Shown: in pieces, positions 34,485 through 45,800 of the stretch
Layout of the letters: each line of letters opens with the position of its first letter
Numbering within the stretch: position 1 is the first letter of the stretch
Source: Mesorhabditis belari
Lineage: Eukaryota; Nematoda; Chromadorea; Rhabditida; Rhabditidae
Reading direction: 5' to 3'
Assembly: GCA_958450365.1 (NCBI GenBank)
Contig: CAUEEP010000935.1
Location: 703,501-767,500 of the forward strand
Length of the DNA: 64,000 nt
Notes under the pieces: generated by a model
The model's database searches: none
Seen by the model: the letters and a program-made list of their open reading frames with translations, nothing else
Told to the model about the DNA's origin: nothing
Program-made: the position numbers and the translations under genes

Positions 34485-35365
34485 AGTGTCCTTTTCTCAA
34501 AAACTAGTCGATGGTTTTGGAAGTTCAAAATATTATTTAATAGCAAATTTTCTTGCGCATCTTTTGAAGCATAAACCATTGCAAACAAATAGCTTATTGG
34601 ATGGAGAGGAAATCTACAAAGTGTAAAGGAGAAGAGTACTCGCCTAAAGTATCCCCCCTAAAGGTTTCAGTTGAAATATTCTAAGATTCCTTCGAGCCAT
34701 TCATTCTTCAATTAAAAACAGTAAAACTAAAATGGAATGCGCATATTTTACAAAAAAAAAGTGATCCGAAAGATCCAAATATGGCCGAGATATGGGGGTG
34801 AGAAGAAAGGGGAACACTTTTCGAAAGTGTCCTTTTTTCTTACCCCATATCTCACTCCCTTTTAATACATTTAATTACTTTTTTTTGCAAAATATGTGCA
34901 TTTAATTCTAGTTTTATTATTTTTTATTGGAGAATGGATTGCTCGACGGAATCCTAGAATATTTTAACTGAAACCTAGGGGGACACTTAAGGCGAGTAGC
35001 CTCTCCCTCCACTTTGTAGATTTTCTCATCATCGAATAAGCCATTTGCAATGGCTTATACTTCAAAAGCCATTGCAAATGATGCGATGCGCAAGAAAATT
35101 TGCTAAAAATTTGAATGGTATTTTGAACTTCCTAAACCATTTACTAATTTGAGAAATTGACTAAAAACTGAAAATTCAAAGAGGGGAATACTTCAGGCGA
35201 GTACTCTCCTCCTTTACACTTTGTAGATTTCCTCACCATCCAATAAGCCATTTGCAATGGTTTATGCTTCAAAAGATGCGCAAGAAAATTTGCTATCAAA
35301 TAATATTTTGAACTTCCAGAAGCATCGACTAGTTTTTGAGAAAAGGACACTCGAAAACTTTGAGG
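34485..35365. repeat. Nested palindrome of about 880 bp
   Basis: The inner palindrome is centred near 34,820 (AACACTTTTCGAAAGTGTCC), with arms reaching about 34,590 and 35,045; GGTTTCAGTTGAAATATTCT pairs with AGAATATTTTAACTGAAACC. An outer pair 34,485-34,650 and 35,180-35,360 repeats the module TTGCGCATCTTTTGAAGCAT. Reading frames in the arms are shadows. Confidence 0.8.
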
Positions 35366-35369
35366 AAAA

Positions 35370-36031
35370 GCACTTTTGATTGGATCGTAAACTAAACATT
35401 TGCATACTTTTTATAGTCCAATTCATTTGTCATAATAGGCATTTCTGGTTCTTTACTTAAACATTATACTCTTTCACTTACAGTAGTATGGCTTTTTGTC
35501 ATGCTAACTACAAGCTGTCACATCTACAAGTTTTTATTGACTCCAAGGGCGATACCTTTGAAAAAAATTGAACAAAACTGTTACACATTGTTAAAAGAAT
35601 AAATTTTGATTGCTTAGTTTCTTCTCTTTTAAAAGATTTTCAGTTTTTTACCCCATCTTTTCACCTTTTTACTTTTTACTTTTCACTTTTCACTTTTTTA
35701 CACGATCTTTTCTTGGTTCTAAGAACCTAAAGTTCTAAGTGAGTTCTAAGAACTGACTAAACGGTTCACTAAAGACGGCTCTACTAGTAAAGTTCTGTTT
35801 TTTAATCTTCATTTATCTTAGAAATCCTCACATCTTTTCCTAGATATTTTCTAGGAAAAGATTCGTTTAGTCAGTTCTTTTTTCCTTTTTCTAGACACGG
35901 AGATTTATATTTGATTTGTTTTTGATGTGTAGTAGGAAAAGATGATTCATTCAAAAAAACATTCTCTCAATAACATAACATTCAATTATACTAAAACTAA
36001 TGTTAATAAAATAACTGATAATTTGATAATT
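35370..36031. other. No gene seen
   Basis: AT-rich intergenic DNA; short local inverted repeats near 35,700-35,880 (TCTTTTCCTAGATATTTTCT with its complement beside it). No coding sense. Confidence 0.45.
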
Positions 36032-36436
36032 GGGGGTGGGACAAATGCGACCTTTTTTTGCGCACCTGGACATTTGCGCACCTTTTTTTGCTGGAAAAGG
36101 CCTTAGGAAAGGTCGTAGAGCTTCACAAATGTTTTCATAGAAGGGAATCGTATGCGTAGATTCCGAATTTCGACAAATCAGACCTCGCTGACACGTCAAA
36201 TTTGGGCTAAAAGGCAAAAACTACGCAACTTAACGCTTTTCCGCAGTTTTTGTCTTTTAGCCCAAATTTGACGTGTCAGCTAGGTCTGATTTGTCGAAAT
36301 TCGGAATCTACGCATACGATTCCCTTATATGGAAATATTTTCAAAGCTCTACGGCCTTGACTAAGGCCTTTTCCAGCAAAAAAAGGTGCGCAAATGTCCA
36401 GGTGCGCAAAAAAAAGGTCGCATTTGTCCCACCCCC
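36032..36436. mobile_element. GTGGGACAAATGCGACC fold-back element, 405 bp
   Basis: Near-perfect palindrome, 90% or more like the 33,023 copy; GGGGGTGGGACAAATGCGAC at the left and its inverse at the right. TGATAATTTGATAATT occurs on both sides, so the target duplication is 8 or 16 bp. Confidence 0.85.
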
Positions 36437-36462
36437 TGATAATTTGATAATTTAATTTAAAC

Positions 36463-36731
36463 TACCGTAAATACTGTAATAGCACCCCACCCCCATAATG
36501 ATGGTGCGGAGTATTGCGTAGTCTAGCTTTGAACGAGTTTTTCGCGACACTGGTTTATGCTACAATGCGCGCTTAGGTATCAAAAAATAGCTGAGATTCA
36601 GGGCTATTTTTTGATACCAAAGACGCATTTTTTGAAAGTACGGGCGCTTTGAAAAAAATAAAATACTAAAAAACTTTCGCGACTACGCGACTGTACGAGG
36701 GGGGTGGGGTACTATTACAGTATTTACGGTA
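36463..36731. mobile_element. MITE family A, copy 5, next to the aminopeptidase start
   Basis: 269 bp, ends TACCGTAAATACTGTAATAG and TTACAGTATTTACGGTA. Its right end lies 11 bp before an acceptor-like TTTTCTAG (36,736-36,743) and 15 bp before the proposed start codon of the M1 gene. Confidence 0.87.
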
Positions 36732-36745
36732 ATAATTTTCTAGTG

Positions 36746-39700
36746 ATGACTGCCGAGATTGAAACTCATCTTTTCGAGACGACAAAAAGGGTGCTCGAGG
36801 GGGATTTGGGTTGGAAAAAACTTTAATAAACCAATAAACAGCTCAATTTTCAGCAAAACATCAACAAATTTCATGTAAAGCGATCAAACCGTAAGTGTAG
36901 AAACTAAATTTTATGTTGATTTTTTAAAATTTAGAACCGATCAACAACGGCTCGCAAACACAGCGACACCGATCTCGTATGATTTGTCTCTAAAAGTAGG
37001 CAAAGTTTTTTAGGTTGTCTTGAAAATTCACTTTAAATTAATTAAAGTATTTTGATTGTAAACTATTCAAAAAATTCTATTCCCAATGTTTTCTTGCAGA
37101 TAAATCTCCCTGGATATGGAGTGGATTTCGCTGAAGAGGAGGCGTTGAAAACGAGTGGATGTGTCGAGATTAAGTAAAAATTTGTTGAAAAGTTCATTTC
37201 TTACGATCTTCTTACGATCTTCATACGGATTTCTGATTTCATTGCAAATTTTATAAACAGATCTAACTATCTAACTAATCTATATGTCGTAGCCGATTAT
37301 GAATGAAATTTTTTTGGAAAATCTTTCTAGTAGAGCAACCCTTTAATGTATGAGGACAATATTATATCATCCTGTAGCGAATTAAATTCTGCGTCAATTG
37401 GTACCAAATTTGTGAGTTTAGGTAAAAAAATTGCCCGCGCTACAACGTTTCATTCAAAATCGGCGGGACCCCCGTAGCCGATTATGAATTTCAGCCGATT
37501 ATGAATGAGTGAGTCTAGGAGCGTCCAACCATCAAGTATTTGGTATCATTCAACGCAGAATCATTAATAATTATGTTAAATTATTTAAATTAGAAAGATT
37601 GGATAAAAAGAAAAAAAGTTATGGGGCCTCAAAGTTTCCTCTTGAACAAACAGTTTTTTGGTTCTAATTTTTTTTCTTTTTATCCAATCTTTCTAATTTT
37701 AAAAATTTAACATAATTATTAATGATTCTGCGTTGAATGATACCAAATACTTGATGGTTGGAGGCGTCCGGACCCGCTCATTCATAATCGGCTACGACAT
37801 ATATATAATTTCAAAATGTCAGTCTGTCCGTCGGAGCTCTAGCAGGCGCAGGAGTGAGTTTTTTGGGAAACGGTCGAAATACGCCTTTTGAAAACCGTTT
37901 CAAAAATACCCAGTAGAAAAAAGTTACCGTATTTCTTCGAATAGAAGACCGGGTAAAGAGTATGATCGCGTACTCCTGCGTAGCAGCCCTTTTTAAAATT
38001 TCTTCTCTGCATAAAAGCTTTCAATCAAGTGCTATAGAGCTGGAAAATGGCTTAAAAATCTGTTAGCTCATGTGGTATTTTTGAGTCATTTTCCAGCTCT
38101 ATAGCACTTCATTGAAAGCTTCTATGCAGAAAGGAAATTTTAAAAAGGGCTGCTACGCAGGAGTACTCTTTACTCTGATACTCTTTACCCGGTCTTCTAT
38201 TCGAAGAAATACGGTATGTTCGGTTTCTGCTGTTTTTTTGGGGTCGCCGCTCAAATAGGCCCCCTTCCACTCGGGTTCACAAAGCGCCCGATGGCCGAGT
38301 GGTTAGTGCGTTCGCATCGAGTTCCATAGGTCAAGGGTTCGAATCCGACTCCGGTCAAAGTTTTTTTTGTATCAAAATCTCGTAATGGAAATAAACTCAA
38401 AAGTAGCGCCGCCTTTTGAAAAAAAAACCCACGGGTTTCCCACTCGTATTCCAAAATTCCAGGATTTATGTCCCAAATGCAACAAATTACCTCGAATTGC
38501 ACGCGAAGAATCTTGACTTGAAAAGAATCGCTCTTCGAAATGAAACGATCGAGGTGAAAGAATTCTTCTATCAAATTTGTCTAAAAGCTTGTCTTTTCAG
38601 AGATTTCTACACGCCGAGTTCAACACTGAAGGGAAAGTGGCGTTGGGTGATGGAGAGATTATCGAAAATGGTCATTATTCGTTGTTGGTGAGTGCGAGAA
38701 TTTGAATTGACAAAAATTCGAGATAAATTACCGTTTAATCATTGCCTTATTATTATTTATTATGAGATCATTTTCGGCTACAATCTATTCAGATTGATTT
38801 CACGGGTTGTGTTTCGAATGGTCTCGGTGGACTGTATCAAGCGCATTTCAAAGGGAAAAATGGAGAAGATAGGTGAAATTTTCGAGTTACACAGATGGTG
38901 TTGATGATCGACTGACTAGGAGTCCTGCATTCTAGTCAGCAGGTCGAGGTTTTAATCTTGCTGGCTAGGTTATTGATTCTTTTTTCCCATATACCGTATT
39001 CTCCCTAATAGTATTACGCCGTACTATTTTTTCAACCGAATTATTCGAATCTCCATCCGATTCAATATTTTTTTTTAATATTAACACTGTAAAGGTCAAT
39101 TTACAATTTTTAAAATAACAAAAAAATTCAGAATTCTTGCCACCACGCAAATGTGTCCGATGGATTGTCGAACGATGGTGCCGAGTTTTGATGAACCCGC
39201 TTATAAAGTAAAAGAGCTTAAAAAGCAAGATGAAACGCTAAATTTCGAATCGTTTTAAATTCTAAAATTTTTCTGAAAAAGGAATCCTCGAAACTGGGGC
39301 TGACGTTTTATATTGAAACGTTTTTTTTTGCCCTAGTCTATAAGAGCGCGCCACAAGCGGCAAAAAAAGTGCAGCGGTGGCCTAGAGGATAGTACGCCGG
39401 GCTACAGAGCCCATGGCTGCCTATAAGAGGTGCCTTTTTGCAGTGGATATCTTTTCAAAGTATTGCTAAGCTCGAAGTGCAAACACCAGTCAGATATAAG
39501 CATTTCAAAAGCTATTCACTTTTTGCCCAAATTAAAATCCTGGCGTGAAAAATGGATTTAAAGTTTCGACCATTTTTGCCCTAGTCTATAAGAGCGCGCC
39601 ATAAGCGACGTAAAAAGATCTAGAGGTGATCTAGAGGATCTAGCGGTGATCTAGAGGATCTAGCGGTGATCTAGAGGATCTAGCGGTGATCTAGAGAATA

Positions 39701-42700
39701 GTACGCGAGCTACAGAACCTATAAGAGGTGCCTTTTTGCAGTGGGTTCGAGTCCCGCCACCGATAAACTTTTGTTGCTTTTTTGAAAAGCAGATAAATAA
39801 ACAAATAAGGACAAATATTAAGGCTTACGGCTACTACAGTGCTTCGCGACGCTAGGAAAAAGTATTAATCTGTCAGAAAAAGCTCTTTGAAAAGATTCTT
39901 TTGGCATGAGCTGTATGATTTTTTAAAATTGGACTTTGTTTCTTGGTGAAAGATCTAAATTGGAGTTCTAACTTCCAAAAATTTATCTATTATTTGAATT
40001 CAAATATGTTTTTACCTGTTTTTACCTGTTTTTACCTCTTTTAACCTATTTTTCTGAAAGATCTTTTTCAAAGTGAAACGTTCTTTTGACTAGGTAAAGC
40101 ATTTGTGGCTTATCCTGAAACGTCAGCCCCAGTTTGAATCATTCCCAATCATTGAGTCAGTGAGAAAGTGCTTAATCAAAACAAAAACCCAAAATCTCCT
40201 TTAGGCAACATGGAAACTCTCGATTTTACATCCGAACCAGAGTCGATCGATCTCGAATGGGGCTGAGGAAAAGATCATTGAGTCAGGGTTTAGTCAATCA
40301 ATTCAATCAATTCAATCAAATCAATCAATTCAATCAATTCAATCAATTCACTCAATTCAATCAAATCAATCAATTCAATCAATTCAATCAATTCAATCAA
40401 TTCAATCAATTCAATCATTTTAAAAAAACAATTACAAGCTTGTATTCAGTGTTCCCGGATTGTCCAATTGGAAGCTCACGATTTTCACGGAAACTCCAAA
40501 AATGTCATCGTATTTGTTGGCATTGGTGATTTGCGATTTTCACTCGATCGAGGCTCGAACTCAACGAGGCACATTGGTTGGATATTTCTAAAGAAATCCC
40601 GATTAAACTTTAAACAGTAATTTATGTAATTTTCGCGTTTAATCAACAAAATTTCAATAGTTATTAAAAAAAAATTTGAGCTAAAGTTATGGTTTAATTT
40701 TTTTCAAAAATTCTTTCGAAGACGCTGTAAGTCTGTAAGTCTGAAATGTCGCTATTTGTCATGATTTAAAACTTCCTAATTCATCAATTAACTTCAAATT
40801 TCTTCTATCAGAAAGCTCTATTATTTCTCGACAAAATTGCTTTTTAGAGTTTCTGAAAATCTTTTATTTTTGGGGTTTTCGGGAGGGGAGAAGCAAATCA
40901 ATGTTAATTTAAACAACTACCTCGACTTACTTAAGAAAGATCTTCTTCGCGGAGCCAAAAATCACTTTGACAACATGATTTAGTGTTTTAATGCAGGATG
41001 ATGCTTGTGCTCATGATAAATTGATATTGCTTAAAAATGATAAATTCAAAATCATCCAATTTCTCCACTTTCGTCTACAGAAACCTATTTTTATATAAAA
41101 AGAAAAAGATAGAGCATAAAAAGTTCAGTTTACAGTCAAATTTTCACATCAATCTGTTCAGCGAATTTTACAAATTTTCAGAAAAATGAGAATTTTGCCT
41201 TAAGCTTATTTCGAAAACCAAAAACGCTCAAATATGCTTTAAAAGTGTTAATAGGTAAACGATAAACGTTTCTAATAAAGCAAAATCATTAGGGAATCGT
41301 TTGGGAAAATCAAAACGATGGGGAAATAGCGACATTTCATACATACAGACTAAATAGGTTTAAAGTTAAACCCCAGCTCTCATTTAGTTCCGTGTCTTTT
41401 CACAAGAAGGTACCTCAAAGCAAGCGGAATATGCCCTCCATGCTGGGATCAAATCGCTTGAATGTTACGAGAAATTGTTTGGAATCCCTTTTCCATTAGG
41501 GAAACAAGGTATTATAGGCATTATACAAGGTGCAGCAGGGTTATTGCAATCCATCAATGTCAGTTCAAACAACTACCTCGACTTACTTAAGAAAGATCTT
41601 CTTCGCGGAGCCAAAAATCACTTTCACAACATGATTTAGTGTTTTAATGCAGGATGATGCTTGTGCTCACAAGGCTGGTTCAAGTTCAGGGCTGCTTCAA
41701 TGCGCAAGCAGCATTTTCCCGAGTTGGCCATCATTAGTGGCCAGCCTCAAGTCCCAATCCGATGGATTTCAGTGTTTGGAATGTTCTTGAAGCAAAAACG
41801 TACACAAAACCGCAATCCAGCATCGATTCGCTTAAAAGATCTCTAAAAAGAATGTGATCCTGCTTACCATTTGGCCACAGTGGATGCATTTCCCAAATCA
41901 CTAGGCCTGTCCTTAAAGATCTTTTTATAAGGTTGGCTGGAAAGTCTTGTCCGCTTTTTGAAATAAATAATCAACCAATCGATCTATCGTTTATTTTATC
42001 AAAAATTTCTATTATTTATTTAAAAATTTCTCTTTAAGATATTCAGAAAAGCTCGCGTTAGTTCATTTCTTTAAAGAAGTAAAGTCGAGCAGTAAAAAAC
42101 GATGCACTTTTGTCGATGCAAAGTTCCGATTTGCGCACAATCGATTTTGTCTGCAGAAACCTATTTTGATGTTAAAAGACAAAAGATAGAGAATAAAAAG
42201 TTAGGCAAATAGACTACTTTTTATAATATTTCATCAAGCCGTTTTTATTCTATGTCCATTGTAAAGAGTTTAGAAAAAAAATAAGAATTCTCGTTCGAAT
42301 TTACTTCAAAGTTGGCTCAAATTTGCCTAAAAATGAGCTAAAGGAAATAGTTAATCTTTTTTATTTAAAGCAAATCACACGTTTATCAGCTAATTATTCA
42401 TTTATAAAGGAAAATTTCAAAAAGACAAGTGAATTTCCGGCCAAATCATTGACAAGAAAAGGGACAAGAAAAGGGACAAGAAAAGGACAAGAAAAGGACA
42501 AGAAAAGGACAAGAAAAGGATAAGAAAGGGATAAGAAAAGGACATGATTTTCTAGCAAAACCAATATAAAAGGAAATAGTTTTTCTTGTTTAAAATATCT
42601 TTCAAAATCAATTGTTAAATTTTTTGAGTTCATTTCTTTTTATCGGTCAAAGTTTCTATTCTTAATAAAATATAGATTGCAATAATCCTGCCTGTACAAA

Positions 42701-42817
42701 GATAGATAATCTCTTAGAAAAGCTGTAACCTTAATCTATCAGGTTCAGGCTCAGGCTCAGGCTTAGGCTTAGGCTTAGGCTTAGGCTTAGGCTTAGGCTC
42801 AGGCTTAGGCTTAGGCC

Positions 42818-42878
<61 letters not shown>

Positions 42879-45800
42879 TTTGACTTGATTTATCACTTGA
42901 TTCCAGACATGATCGCTATTCCTGATTTCTCTTTTGGTGCTATGGAAAATTGGGGTTTAGTTACATATCGGGAAACGGTAAGAATAAAATTTTATATTTT
43001 ATATGAAGAAATTAGGCTCTTTTACTTGATCCAGAAATTGGCACTTCACTTGAAAAGACGAGAGTTGCTGGGATAATCGCTCATGAGTTGGCACATCAGG
43101 TATTCAAAGATTGCAAGAATTGTTTCTTCTAAAGTTTTGAATTCAAATTTTAAACTGAAAAAGGTTACGGCTTTTTAAAAACATTAGTTTCCAGTGGTTC
43201 GGCAATCTTGTTACAATGGAGTTCTGGGATGATGTCTGGTTGAATGAGGGTTTTGCCACATTCATCACCTATTTCGGTAAAGAAGCGATTGATCCAAACT
43301 TCCGAATTGTAAGTTAGAAATTACTATCCTACTTATTATGAGCGAGAGAGTATGTCTGCCTGCCTGCCTGTCTGTCTGTCTGTCTTTCCGTCTGTCTGTC
43401 TGTCTGTCTTTCTGTCTGTCTTTCTGCCTGCCTGTCTGTCTCTCTATCTTTCTGCCTGCCTGCCTGTCTGTCTGTCTGTCTGTCTTTCTGCCTGCCTGTC
43501 TGTTCCGCTGTTTTAGAAAAAAACGGCTGAACCAATCGATGTGAAAGCTTTTACAAAACTAACTTTTTACGTAGCTTCCAAAAATCTAGTAACATAATTT
43601 GACTGTTTTTTATTCTGGACAATACATGCTACCGCGTGGCCGAGTGGTAGTGCTTCCCGGCGTCCGATCTGCCAAGTTGAGCAACGTTGGGCCCGGTTAG
43701 TCTTGGGCTCGATCCCTGCCCGATGCAATGTTCTTTTGTTTTCTTTGTTTTTACACTTTTTGAGTGAGAAAGGTCACGATTTTGATTCCTCTAGGGGTGA
43801 AGAAAATAAAATCCGTCTGCACGGAGCCAGAAAAACCCGACGTTAGGCGGGTTTTTCTGGCTGGTTATCGTTAGATATCATTTCCAAAGTTAAATATCAT
43901 TACCACATAACCACACATTAAACAATTTCAGTGGGAACATTTTCTCGATTTCGTTCAATCAATCGCTTTCAATGTCGATTCTCTTGCCTCAGCACATCCA
44001 CTTTCTTTCAAAGTAAAGTTTCGACTCATTGACTGGAAATTAAAACATTAAATTTGCATTTAAATTCCTGAATCTTTTAAAACAATTAAGCTAGAATTTG
44101 GGTTAAGTTAAAGAGAGTGGATCCCTTTTGATATCCCGCCATCTCTAACACCCCGACAACCCAACTCAACTCCTCCGACGTATTAGAGGGGAGTCCCTGT
44201 GAAATGACCGACCTGTACTGCAGTTGCATAGACCCGGAAGATATGTATCTTTATTTACAGTAGTATAATAAGACGAATAGATTACAAATAAGTGTAAGGG
44301 GAAGGGGGGACTCCAAATGAGAGTCTCACTGTCCTTCTAGGCTCCTCACTGTCCTCCTAGGCAATCCCAAGGACCGCCCCTTCTCGGCAATAAAAGGGAT
44401 AAGCACAGGGGAGAACACATTTGCATAAGAATAGACAAATCATTCAATAATAACAATAGTAACTAAAATATCAGTTTGGCTCGGAGCTGACATAAGTCTT
44501 ATTGTATCAGAAAGAAAGCGAAAAAACGTGAAAATTCTTTAGGCCGACTCTCTTCAAAAAATCGAGGAAAGTTTCGACATTCTGACTTATCGAAAGGTGG
44601 GTATTGTTAAGCTTAGCAATAATCGATTGAAATTCTTTTTATTTAAATCAAACAGAACCAATTTCAGGGAGCTTCTGTGATCAATATGATTATGAACACA
44701 ATTTCGAAAGAAAATTTCTTCAAAGGACTACAGGTATCTCAAAATCACTTTCGAGTTATCAAAATGGTAATCAAAAAGGAATCTTTAGAATTACCTAAAG
44801 AAATATGCCTATTCGAACGCGGTTTCCAACGATTTGTGGACTGAATTTGGTCGATATTCCGAAATCGATTTTGGTGAGATTTCTTTCGAGGATTTTGCGA
44901 GACAATGGACGTCACAGGTTTGCAATTGTAGATACAAAGGTTTCCCCTCAAGTTTTTTTATAAAGTTTGTTAGAAATAAAACAGTATTAAGCTAAAATAC
45001 CAAAAACATGACTTAAAAGTTCACTGTTTTTTCGCCAAAATTCGAGCTTCCTTTTTGCTACCGTATCCCTCGCCAACGCGTTTTCTATTTGTTGCTCATT
45101 AATTTTATTGTTCCTGGAAAAAAATCATTGACTTTTTTAATTACCGAAGTTTAAGGTTTCATCTCAAACTTGTTTTTATTGTTTTTTATTGTTTATTGCT
45201 TTTGTTGCCAACCGCTGTGATAGGTTGCTCACCTATCACAGCAGTCATCAGAGCAACCTATCACAGCAGTCATCAGAGCAACCTATCACAATAATTTAAC
45301 AATAAGGGAAAAGTTACTAAACATGAACGCATGAAGAACGCAAAAAAGAACGAACATTCTGAACGCATGAACGCATGACATTTATGTTTCAAATGGTTCC
45401 AATATGGTTCCAATCAGTTCCAATATGGTTCTACATCTGATTCTATAAATGGCTCCAATCAGTTCCAATATGGTTTCAATATGGTGCCAACTGCTGTAAT
45501 AGGTGTAAGGTTGCTCATTAGAGCCAAGTTTCCGTCAAATTGGATAAACAATATTCTTACCATTTAGAAGTCTCGTTTGAAAAAGGGATAAGAGCTTTCA
45601 ACCAAAGAAATAGTGACCTTAAAGTGAAGAGCACTTAAGCCATAGAATAGAAATACTTCTTACAATAAGAGACAAATGTTAGCCTCTAAATTTCCCAATT
45701 CCAGATCGGTTTCCCATTGCTAACCGTGGAAAAGCAATCACCAGGGAAATTCTCGATTTCACAGCGTCGATTCTATCTTTCGAAAACTCTCAATCCAAAA

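Noticed and set aside
34393..35350. Repeated frames with SFSQKLVD and YYLIANFLAHLLKH
   Set aside because: They come from copies of one module in a nested palindrome; no family resemblance and no splice context.
33212..36455. Several similar frames beginning MPFSPNLTCQRG
   Set aside because: They are the arms of the GTGGGACAAATGCGACC fold-back elements read in different copies.
42714..42896. Pro-Glu/Pro-Lys repeat frame on the minus strand
   Set aside because: It is the translation of the telomere-type hexamer tract in an intron, not a protein.
43329..43544. Cys/Leu/Ser and Asp/Arg/Gln/Thr repeat frames
   Set aside because: Both are shadows of a CTGT microsatellite inside an aminopeptidase intron.
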